Assembly: GCF_021134715.1 (NCBI RefSeq)
Contig: NC_060018.1
Coordinates: forward strand, 9,317,501 to 9,381,500
Direction: 5' to 3'
Length of the DNA stretch: 64,000 nucleotides
Source of the DNA: Daphnia pulex
Lineage: Eukaryota; Arthropoda; Branchiopoda; Diplostraca; Daphniidae
Part shown: positions 24,621-35,212 of the stretch, in pieces
Position numbering within the stretch: position 1 is the stretch's first letter
Layout of the letters: the number at the start of each line of letters is the position of its first letter
Notes under the pieces: generated by a model
What the model saw: the letters and a program-made list of their open reading frames with translations, nothing else
Told to the model about the DNA's origin: nothing
Databases searched by the model: none
Translations under genes and position numbers: made by a program

Positions 24621-24934
24621 GTTTAATTTTTTTTCAAATGTCATACTTCACCTGTTCAAAATTCTCAAACAAAATTGAAGAAGTAAGAAGAAGAAAGTAG
24701 AAATTGTGGTATGATTTTATATATCGTTATTTTGATTTCAAATTAATGAATATCCGCTATTGTTAATGAAGCTGGTTTTCAGACATAGGCAAGGTAGCAG
24801 ACTACTTGATTAACTCAGACCTTAACAGTGTTTTGCCATTTCCAAATGATCAAACACATTGGCCATTTTACTGGCTCTTCAACGTCATGTAGGGTGTCAG
24901 ATCTGACTAGCATTACCAGGGCTTCCATGACACC

Positions 24935-26024
24935 CAGGCGAGTGTTTCTCTATCAAAACCAAGAAAATCAAAGGATTCTTCTCCTTTACAAGTTATAACG
25001 TTGAAGAGATTACTTCCAGTCTCTCTGGCGTGCCCAGTTGAAATGCTTAAAGAGTATATCGCGGCGTTTCACCTCCCACCCCCACAATGAGTGAGCGCGT
25101 TTACAGTTGGATCAAATCTGTTTGTCGGATGCGCCAAATATTTCTTGAAAATAGTTGTTACGTAAAAAAGTTGAAAAAGAAGAACACGTAGTCGTGGAAA
25201 ATTTTTAGAAGTATTTAATGTTTTTAAAGTAATATTTACGTTAACCTTAAAACACTCTCTAGTGTAGCCTAGGTTTTAAAGTGGGTTAATGATTATAATA
25301 AAAGACGTTAATCTCTAAATAGAATAAATATCGCATGATTACTAATAGTATTACCATAACAACTTATTTCAGTAAATAGGCTACGCTTGTAATTTTTAAT
25401 TTTAACTTCAGGTGCATGTATCTGCTACCACCTTGTGTCTAGTAACATGCTTAATATGATAGGCCGACAGGTAAAAATAGGGAGACAAGGTGCGTATTTC
25501 TATAAGTTAAAACTCGTACGCTAAAAACGATCCGCCGATAGTTGCATTGTTTTGTTTTTTACTTGAAAAAAATGTTGGGCCTATGGTATAAATTTGTAAT
25601 TAGCTAATTAGACTACACATACATTTGGCATAACTCCTTAATTTCTAAGGTCTTTAAAATGAAACGGGGGGGAGGGTTCTAGAAAAGAGTCAATGACTAA
25701 CCATTTAATATTGCCCGTAATATTTGAAGTTCGGAGTCTATAGGCCTGCGTTATTACATTTAACACATTTTATAGTGTTTTTGTATTTCAAATGCTATAG
25801 CCTACTATTAACAGACGCGCGCTGCATAGCCCTGTGCCTATTATGCGCTACTATGTATACAATATACGACAATATAGCTCGACCTAGACCTAACTCCGAC
25901 ATAAATCTGAAGCTGACAAGCATTTACACCTTCTTGTCATTTCCTACGTTAAAGGTCCAATCAAATAATCCTGAGGACGTTAAAAAAATAATTGGAAGTA
26001 TAGCTACAGAGATCAAATAGTAGA
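24935..26024. other. Stretch without a recognisable gene
   Basis: No domain was recognised. A 98-codon plus frame at 25724-26020 begins at a non-standard context and has no family likeness. Confidence 0.35.
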
Positions 26025-26604
26025 GACCGGACCCATATTGGACACTGTACCACGTTAGACAGGGTCGGTAAAAATAGTAAAAAAGATTGTAAAAATCCAA
26101 TTTTTCTACAGATTATTCTTTGTAGTGTAAGCATTAACAGTTATAAGTTTCATGAAAGTCTCATGGTTTTTTCCTGAGATATTCAAGAAATAAAGAAACA
26201 AGGGAAAAATGCGCAAATTTTTTCCCTACTAACAAAAACATAGGCTAGTCATTTGCCTACAGTATTCACCCAAATTTTTATTTTTAAGTATTATAGTTTA
26301 GACGATATTTTAGTGGAGGACGGTCTCTCGGGGTAATTTAGGACAGGGAAATTGTCCTTTGTTAACGAGAGACTTCAGCGCCACCTACATTTTTTCCCTT
26401 TCTCGCCCCATACAAAAATTGTAATTCTTTCCCTATAAGAAAACTGTTTCAGCTTTAAAGATATCATTTCCAAAATTTATTTGGGGTTTAACTACATTAC
26501 CATCTATATTTCCTGATTTTTTCATAATTTTTTATTCATCCCATCCCTCTTTTAATACCCTGTCTAACATGGTACAGGCGTCTGTCCAATATTACCCCGG
26601 CCTG
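26025..26604. mobile_element. Non-autonomous TIR element of about 580 bp
   Basis: The left end 'ATATTGGACACTGTACCACG / TTAGACAGGGT' (26035-26065) is mirrored by the right end, whose reverse complement reads 'ATATTGGACAGACGCCTGTA / CCATGTTAGACAGGGT' (26557-26595). The arms match over about 40 bases with a few mismatches and a short gap. The interior is AT-rich and non-coding. Target-site duplication is not obvious to me. Confidence 0.6.
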
Positions 26605-27072
26605 GTAAAAAAACAAGAAACAATTCAAACCTCAATAACTTTAATACCTTTAAAGGTACGTAACTGAAAAAAAAATCATGGGTGTGCGGAAACTATTTCC
26701 GCGTGTTTTTGAAAAAAAAATTTTATTTAAGATGTGTGAAGACTCTAATCAGTAGGGATAAAGGAAAATTCACTAAAAAGTCTCCTCTAAACCGTTCGCA
26801 GCGCCGCAGCGGGAGTCACGAGCATTATCCTAATGGATCTAGTCGCCATCTTTCTAATCTAAAGTCTGTGGTTTAACCATGGACTACTCTAACTAAAGGA
26901 CGGGACTCTTCGCCTATTTCGCCGTGTTAAAGCTAGTCGGGTGAAGTATTTTCATTAAAATATTAATAAAAAATATCAATAAATCCAATTTTTTACGCTT
27001 ATTCCAACCATGTACATACATTTTAGTGAAATAAGATAGTTAAAAAGATACTTTATAATTCGAGCAGCAGGG

Positions 27073-27285
27073 GAAATTGGTGGAAACGCCGGTGCCATCT
27101 AGCAACCAAGCACCCTAAGCTCTTGCTAATATACGCTAAAAAGGTAAAAGAGAGTAAGGCAGCTGTCAGACAGATTAGAGAAAAAAGGGTGGTCTCTCAT
27201 TCTCTGGGTATCCACGCTTGCAAACTTACAAGAGCTTAAAAAGGGTTTGGTTCCCAGATGGCACCGGTGTTTCCACCAATTTCAA
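27073..27285. mobile_element. Short TIR element of about 213 bp
   Basis: The left arm begins GAAATTGGTGGAAACGCCGG TGCCATCT. The right arm, reverse-complemented, begins GAAATTGGTGGAAACACCGG TGCCATCT. The match continues in gapped form to CTCTTG, giving arms of about 55 bases. The centre carries a purine-rich 'gagagtaaggcag' stretch. Part of the left arm is shared with the repeat at 16341-16370, so the two belong to one repeat family or a chimera. Confidence 0.65.
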
Positions 27286-28072
27286 TTTTTTTCGTAAAAC
27301 AAATTGTAAGTATGAATTTCAATTTCAAGTAACAATGAATTTTAGGTATAGGAACAATATGCAATTCAATAGTTATTTTTAAATTCTGACTCTTTTTCTT
27401 TCTTTTCTTCTCTTTCTTTACCTACGAAAGAAAAAGAGAAAAAAGCGTAAAATATTGGGGGTACGGTAGGCACCGTAGTATCCCTTCCGTCAAATTAAAC
27501 TTAAAACGTATAGAGCCATTTACCTGCTCAAGAAACTTTCACGGATGACTGTATAAATCCCGTTTCCGCTCGGAAAAATTCTTCTATGGAATTGTATTTT
27601 TGGTTGAGAAAATTTTTATTTTGTATATATTTACCTAAACAAAAACAATAAATATCTGAGATTTGTTTAAATATTAAATCTGCCTTCAACCCCAATGTAA
27701 GTTTTATATTTTAAATCGAATTGTTGAATATTAGGCATTAAAAGATGGACTTGGAATGCGACTGGATGTCAATTGAAGAATGTATTTAATTGACCGTTTA
27801 AAACTTTAAATTCAGTTTTAAAAACGGAAACAACAGCGTTTTTATCGGCTGCCACCGCGAGTACACTGAATCAATTAACCAATAAATACTAGTGCGGAAC
27901 ATTGCGCTGAGCAGTTATCTTTCGCGCCTTACTTCTAATGTAAATGAAATTTTTTTTTTAAGGAGTCGACAAATAGGAAAGGAAAATCGAATCTTGAAAC
28001 AAATAAAAGAAAAAAAAACAAGAGAAATTGGAATTAGGAATTAGGTCCTGGGTTTTCAAATGAAAATTCGTC
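27286..28072. other. 3' flank of the potassium channel gene
   Basis: No gene is seen. On the minus strand an AATAAA occurs near 27614-27619, which could serve the channel transcript, about 450 bases past its stop codon. Confidence 0.35.
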
Positions 28073-29753
28073 TTAAGGTCTTATGTGAACAGGGGTTGTG
28101 TCTTCGCGACTAGGTGAGTCCTCTTCTCGGCGTGATTTAACACGAACTATCTGATGGCTGGGTCGACCTGATTCTTCTTCAATTGCACCATACCCGGCCC
28201 CTGTAAAATCAGCAGTCAAGGAATACATTAAAAGCTCGAAAATGTTTGCATATACGCAGAAAAATAGCATTACCATAGCTACCGAATGGTACAGCCGAGG
28301 TTGTGCTGGAGCCCAGTGACGAGGGCATTACTATGCCGAGAGAAGGGCCACCCTGAATCCGTGCCTTTTTCGAGTCGTCAGTTGACGTATTTGCCAAATA
28401 TTCATCAGATTTCAGGAGAAATACGGAACCGACGTTGAGTTGGGGAATTTCGTAAAATACGGTCAGCGTAAGTACCATGAAGACCAAACCAATTAAAAAG
28501 TAGACTATTCTGGAATAGAATCAAATATTAAATCATTTCGACTTTTATAACGTTTGTCAGTTGGTTTCTTTTTTTTTTTTTACCGGTTGTTCCGATTTTG
28601 TAAAGTGGTCTGAGTGGCTGATAGGGCGAATCACCCGGGATATAATCACCCAATCCAATCGTCGTGAGAGAAATAAAACAATAATAAATGGAGTCGAGAT
28701 AATTCCAGTCGGGTTCCAAAACGTTGAAAACTCCAGCCGGAACCAGAAAGAAGAAAACGACTAGGACAGTGGCGATGACTAGAAGATGGAAGACGCGAAT
28801 GTTGAACGGCTGGTATAGATGGCCTAGTTTGGCATTGAGGTAGCGTAGCAACCAGGTACTAGGAACCATAAGTCGGTCCACCAGGGATGTCAAGAGCATC
28901 AACGTCATAGGGATACCGATCAATGCGTACACGATGCAGAATATTTTGCCTCCCTCAGATAGGGGCGTTACGTGTCCATAACCTAAATTTAGAGAAAATT
29001 ATGTAAGCATTAAATCTCATCCAGCTGTTTAAACATATTTTGTATTCTTATTTATACCGATAGTCGTGACAACAGTTCCAGCGAAAAAGAGGAACTGGTC
29101 AAAGCTCCAGTTGGGTTCGGAAGAGACGTTTCGAGTCACAGCTACTCCACGATTTGTCGCTTGGACAACATCCATTAACAATGCGTCTAATTCTTGTTCT
29201 AAAATAAAATAAAATAAAATGTTAAAGGTTGTTAAGTACACGTCAATGCCATTTCAAATCAAGGTCTTTCTTTTTCATGATCAACCTTGAACAGCTTATC
29301 TTCTAACCCATACGTATAATTTTTTTTTCCCAGGCATATAGGAAATATTTGATTGCCTCCCCAGGGTAAAACGGAGGAGGAGAAAATACAGAGATAGAAA
29401 CTGGAAGAAAAATCCTGAGAGTCATGTGAGTCATTAAAGGGGTGTTTTAGACCTGGAATCAATGGATATTTGAAGAGAAATTTTTCGACGCGATTGCGTA
29501 TATCTAGACGGTAATGGCGATTGAGGGGCTGCTCCATGGAACTAAAGACTAAGGCACCGAGAGATAGGTACGTTATGAAGACGGCGAGAAAGGCGATCAG
29601 GAACCAGGAGCTGCGTTGGAGGCCTAGCCACAGGTGTCGAAGTGGCGGTTCACGAAAACGACCATTATTTGACAGTAAAGGCACGCGGTCGTCCGACCGT
29701 CTTAGAGAAACATTTTGGGCCATGCTTATTTCAGTTGGGTTGAGTTGAACCAT
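28073..29753 (-). CDS. Two-pore-domain potassium channel, TWIK/KCNK1-like
   Basis: It is a background K+ channel subunit that works as a dimer in the plasma membrane. Coding exons read downward are 29753-29453, 29198-29058, 28982-28584, 28504-28274 and 28200-28073, with all borders GT-AG and phase 1; the sum is 1200 nt, or 399 aa. Transmembrane segment M1 lies at about residues 49-70 and the first filter TTIGYG at 145-150. M2 is at 160-180, M3 at 211-233, the second filter TTIGLGDYIPG from 254, and M4 at 281-300. The C-tail is Arg/Glu/Ser-rich. Intron 2 splits the first Gly codon of GYG. The exon-4 acceptor must be AATAG at 28505; using the CCAG four bases earlier would meet an immediate stop. 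An alternative start is Met at 29723. An extracellular NVS glycosylation site is present. I see no Cys in the cap loop. Confidence 0.9.
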
Positions 29754-30670
29754 CACTATGACAATAAAGCACAAACAATATGGTGTTCAATGAATAAAAA
29801 CATATAAAAAGCACAATACGATCAGCTACTGCTGTTGGGCACGACTGACAGCCTTGGCTTCAGCTATAGTTCACTGATTCCTTAGTTTGACTTGCCTCCT
29901 TAAAGAAGACTTAAAAGTGTTTTGGTACGTCCACTTATCCAACGCCCTTCCCTCGCACTAAAGAGCGGAACTGTTTAAACTATACTTCCTTTAATAGATA
30001 TCAATCGATGTTAAAAAAGTACTGTTATCACTCTGTCGATATTTCAGAAAGAGATGGTATCGTAAACATCGACTTCACAAGGGAATGTTTGCCTAAACAA
30101 AGTGACTCACTGAAGAGATCCAATTGCGTTTCGATCTAAAAAAACGCTAATGTCGACCTTCGAGATTTAATGTGGGGCTGCGTGGGCCAAACCGTTGGTT
30201 TGTTGCGATGTCAATATTTTGTGAAATGGTCACACCGATAGTTGACAGTTGTAAAAATTAAATTTTCCCGTCAAATATAGACTTCAGTTTGATTTGTGCA
30301 ACTATCATAAAAAAAGTGGTGCTGCAGGGCAAAGCCCCGCGCTATCTCGCAATCATTTATTAAAAAAAAAAAACAGCAATGGGAAAGCCACATTTAAACC
30401 GCGATGACTAACGTTTCCAACTTTTCATCAACAAATTGCTAGATTTTCATTTGCTTGATTCACTTTGTAGTTTTAGAATGGTGTTTAAAAAACATCTGAA
30501 GAAAAAGTGCAAGACAGTATAATCAGTTAATCACATCATAAAAAACCAATCCATATAAACTAAAACTAGATAGAAATATCTCAATTCGATTGCTTTTTTG
30601 TTACTGCATACATGATTCATTATTTAATCATTTATTTATTTCAATATTTAGCTATTTCTTTGTTGCAGTA
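29754..30670. other. 5' flank of the potassium channel gene
   Basis: No gene is seen. It presumably holds the promoter and 5' untranslated exon(s) of the channel. The word 'gcgctatctcgcaat' (30340) repeats one at 7147. I could not place a TATA box or initiator with confidence. Confidence 0.35.
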
Positions 30671-33600
30671 TGGGGTGCTATGGGGTGCCGTTTTTCCCTT
30701 TATACAGCATATCTATCGTTTAATTTATTTCAACTCCGTGTCATCATTAAACATATAAATTTGCATTGATATATTATTAAACCTGCCTATTCATACTTTG
30801 ATATCAAGAAATCAACCATACTATTTGTATTAATTGATTAAACATAAATAAATTAATTAAATACATTTCAAACATGAATCAAACATTAATAAATCAATAA
30901 AATTCATATCAAACATGAATCAAATCAATTTAACAAAATAACCGAGGGAAAGAATCATTATCGTGAAAATGGGAAACATTTATTATTTATGTGGAAAAAG
31001 GAATAATATTAAATAATTCTACTGATTCCATAAAATTTATAATTTAACTTCGAATTCAAGTTGTTAAAAAAGACAGCAACCTAGCGGTTTATAAATGCTT
31101 CATTTGCTCACCCCCTTATAGCCAGGGAACGGGAGCGGAGAGCGAGCGGTGCGATAGCGCCATCATCTTGGAATAAGCAATTCATTTTATCGTATTATTT
31201 ACGAAACGTGCAAGCGCTAAAATATATTTAACGCTACTTAACACGCATCGCATCAAATTTTATTAACAGGCGTAACAATGAAAACGATTGCGGTGACTGG
31301 TCGGAAGAGTAGCGCTTGCCCGTCCGTTATTTTAGCGCTTACCGCGCGTCCGTTCGCGATTTTAGTGCTAAGCGTCGCCCATTTGCTTTTTTAGGCTGCT
31401 CACTGCGCGAAAAATAATTAAGTCAAATATTTCGCGCTATAGATCTAGCGCTATGTAAGCGCGCATGTCGCTTATGATTTACTTTAAAATTCACACGATG
31501 CGCTAAATTTAGTGCAATTCATTTTATCATATAATTTATAAAACACGCATTGTAAATATTTAGCGCTAGGTCTCTACATGCTTGCTACATGCGAAGCTTC
31601 ATGTCACCTTTTTGCGGCTAATACAGTATCATGCCGATTATACACAGCTCAATAGAAGCTTGTCCGCCTTTTTCCTTCCGTCCGATATCCATCCGCCCAT
31701 ATGTGCCTATATACACTGATTTTCCCGATATATTAGCGCAATTAATTTCAGCCTAAAATTTGCAAGAAGTGTTCCCCTTTAGTTAAATTTAGTGCGATGC
31801 AAATGCTTTAAATATTTTCTCTCCAGCAACACGGCCAACTGGAACTTGTCCCGCAGCGTTAGCTCAGTGGGCGAGAGACACAGCGACACTTTCTCTATGC
31901 ATTTACTGCCAAAACATGGACCGAAACGTTCGGCACGGATTTCAACAGAACGGAAAGGATAAGGGCTTAGTCAAGAAGTAGGACACCGATTTGACGCTCG
32001 ACGAGTCGACGATAAACAAACAGAAGCAGCAAAATAATAAAAAAATTTACGTACGGGAAATGTATATATATGTATAAACGACCGAAATTTGCCCCCTGTT
32101 TTATGTTCATATAAACAACCATTCGATGGTTTTGAATGAGCTTGTGTTTTTTTTTCTCTCCGCTATTAGATGGTTACTTTTTTTCGCAAGAGGAAGACGG
32201 ATCGGTGCTTCGAAAATGGACATCTAGTTCGAGCCTACGATGTCACTGCCTTGATGTCAATGCTTGCTGCTTAGATGGAAATTTTTTTAAAGAAACACAC
32301 AAACGAACGAACGAAACAATACAAAAAATCCGTAGAAAATGCAGTGCTCTGTGGTGCTGTCAACGAATTAGACGAAAAACATAAATTGCATGGGTAAATA
32401 CCGGGTAAATAAAATCACCAAGCAAAAAATTTCGATCCCCTCCACCTTTCATCCAATTATCGAGAAGCTGAAACGGTCATTCGTAGGTGATGGAGACTTT
32501 TGTCGACAACCCTCATGCTGAATTTCATCGTGTCATATTCTATAGTCCCGTTCTAGTCCCAAAATTGCTAGATAAGTGGCTGGCTAATTAAAATCTTATC
32601 AGCCGGGCAAGGCATCGGGAATTTCCTTGTGAGGGTTTATTAGTTGGTATTCATATTGATATTACGTAATTACACTGGCTACCTTACTGAAGACCGGTTC
32701 GGATGTCGACAGCTTTTTTTCAAATATAGTTGTAGCGCCTAGACAGACGGTGATGGTACGAGAAAGGCGAGCCGTGCCAAATTTGGCGATCATATTTCAT
32801 TTTCCGACAAACTGAGAGAGATTTCAGGCTTATAGTCACTGCATTATTGTACGCTATTTATTAATTGATTAGTTGAATATTCGATTCTCATGAGATTTAG
32901 TGTACAAATATTTCTTTTAATAAACATTGTCCATTTGATTTAATGGTTTTATAGTTACACGAACTATTTATTTCATTTATTTTTCCTTTTATAATTTCAA
33001 AATATATTTTTGTTTGATTTAAAATTTAAATATCATTCGTTCTTTCTTTGAACATAACCCACAGCAATGTAGTTTAATAAAAACTAATAATTTTATTCGC
33101 ATATTTATTCAATTATTTCTCTTGGATTTCCCGTTTGATTCTAGCATTTCTGATCAATTTCCTCTTTTTGAAATGATTTCTTATGTTTTTACAAATTTAT
33201 ATCAGCAACTGCTATTTAGTATAATCTTACCTTTGACTTTATCCCTATTTCATTAATTGTTAATCGATTAATTGTGTTTGATCTCTGTTAGATGTGGTTT
33301 GATCGCTGTTAAAAACATTGATTTTTGTTTAATCTGTGTTTGATTTGGTTTGATTCATGTTTGATCCATTTGATCCATGATTGATTTTTGTTTAAATATT
33401 TTTCTATTCCTTTGTATGCTGATAGAAGGGAAAAACGGCACCCCATAGGGTGCCGTTGTACCTTTTTACCAACAAAGAAATATTAAGCAATAAATTAAAC
33501 ATTACAATAACTTAAATCAATCGTGATCTTGTATTCTAACAGAAATCTAACATTCATTACACAATTCTAACATTCATTTAACATTAATTAAATACCAATA

Positions 33601-35212
33601 ACGCCGAGGTAACACTCTTTTAATTCAAATAAAACATACAAAATGAAATGTAAAATTAATCAAACCATCTATCGATTAACATTAGAGAAAACAATCAATC
33701 TTTCGGGTAAGCTATTATTTAATAAACCATGTATTGGCAAACCTAACATTAAATCAAACATTATTCGCAATCTAACAGATAAATTGATTGCGATAAATTA
33801 ATCAATCATGTAATCAAACAGTTTATTTTAATAACAATTTAAAGGAAATAGATATGGTTAAAATTTTGAAAATGAATATTTAATTCTATTCCTTGAATCA
33901 ATCAATTAACAAATGAAGTGTAGAGGCTAAGCTAAAAATTAGAAATAAAGAATCATTAAAATTGTAATGTAATTGAAGTTTGAAAAACAATTAAAGAATC
34001 AGCAAAGCGTTTATTTGTTGGGTAATACTAATAGACTCATTGGCTTTGTAGAATACTTCTCTGTCAGGCCACTAGAGGCATCATAAAATAACAGAAGTCC
34101 GCAGAAGTACTCGTACGCACGTAGTAGCCTAATCATGATATTGTTTATACGCAACCGTCCGCAACAAGCAAAATTTGTCCCGCTCATATATAGGGCGAAT
34201 TAAAATAAACGTGGAAATTCAGCGAGAGGACTCCAACAACAAAAAAAAACGAACGAACATGACAGGATTTCTAGATAGTTCCACAAAATTGTAGGAAAAT
34301 GCATTCATGCATTTTTTGCCGTGCCGATATCGAAAGCTATCACCGGAAATCTGGAGAAATTGTCCCATCACATTTGCGCATATTGGTTGCATTTATTCGT
34401 ACGCTCATTTTCTGATACAAAATATATTTGGGAACGTGGATTTAAAATTTTTATTCGTTATCAGAAAATAATTTTCATATTAACACGAATGTGAACCAAC
34501 ACGCGCGAATCCAGGGACACGTTCCACCAGTGCATTTTCAAAAATAAAAAAAAAAATTGATTGATGACTGACGCACCTTGTTTGCTACTTTAAAAGTTGT
34601 CCCTGATCTCTGCGTGAAGCCAGTCAATTTCCCGATTCCTTATTTCTGGTATATGTATACGATCTGAAATAATTTTTCGTAAAAATGATGGGGGCGAATG
34701 GGGATGATGGTAGATCGCCATTCTAGATATAACGAAATGGCATGAAATATAATGAAAATCAAGTACAGAAATCAAATTACAAAATTAAAAGTGCAACAGC
34801 ATCATAATTGGTGTTTTGTGTTGCGTGATTCTAACCGCTAGATGACAAAGTTTAAAAAAGGGGCGAGGAGAAAAGAATGGAGGCAAAACCATTCGCCATA
34901 TCCCATATGAGTTGTTAATGCTCCGGGGTTAGTATAGGCTACATTATTTCTGAATTTTTGTTTTATTTTTAATTTGCCCGATTGAATAATAGATAAAAGG
35001 TTTGATGCAGGTTTACGGAGCTATTATTTTACATTTGATTTTAAGGTTAGGTTTGATTGCAAGTTAGATTTGATAAATCTAATATCCCTGGTTTGACGCT
35101 ATGTTACCCTTTGATGTTTGTTTAGATAAGTGTTTTATATAATGTTGTTTGTTTAATTATAGATTGATGTTAAATGATAGGTTTGTTGTTAAAAAGGTAC
35201 AACGGCACCCCA
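30671..35212. mobile_element. TIR element B, interrupted by element A
   Basis: The right end at 35190-35212 reads TAAAAAGGTACAACGGCACC CCA followed by TA. Its inverted partner GGGTGCCGTTGTACCTTTTT A is at 33448-33468, preceded by TA. An outlying TATGGGGTGC at 30669-30678 looks like the outer tip of the same end, pushed away by insertion of element A. The flanks 'tttgttgcagTA' (left) and 'TAttgcagtagtc' (right) fit a TA target duplication. The retained interior (33469-35189) is AT-rich with repeated 'TAACATTCAT'-like and 'ATGTTAAATGAT'-like words near the ends. No transposase frame is visible, so the element is non-autonomous or decayed. Confidence 0.55.
30681..33445. mobile_element. TIR element A (2.77 kb), TA target duplication
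   Basis: The 20-base ends are perfect inverted copies: TGGGGTGCCGTTTTTCCCTT at 30681-30700 and its reverse complement at 33426-33445, each flanked by TA (30679-30680 and 33446-33447). The sub-terminal zones also mirror each other: TCAAACATGAATCAAA occurs twice around 30870-30930, and TTTGATTCATGTTTGA near 33348. The TA duplication suggests a Tc1/mariner-like or related superfamily. The interior holds a cluster of GCGCTA/TAGCGC words (31190-31570) and only short open frames (for example 32136-32384), so no transposase is recognised. Confidence 0.65.

Noticed and set aside
31850..31925. tRNA-like A-box word 'gttagctcagtgggcgagag'
   Set aside because: No matching B-box, acceptor stem or anticodon arm follows; it is inside TIR element A.
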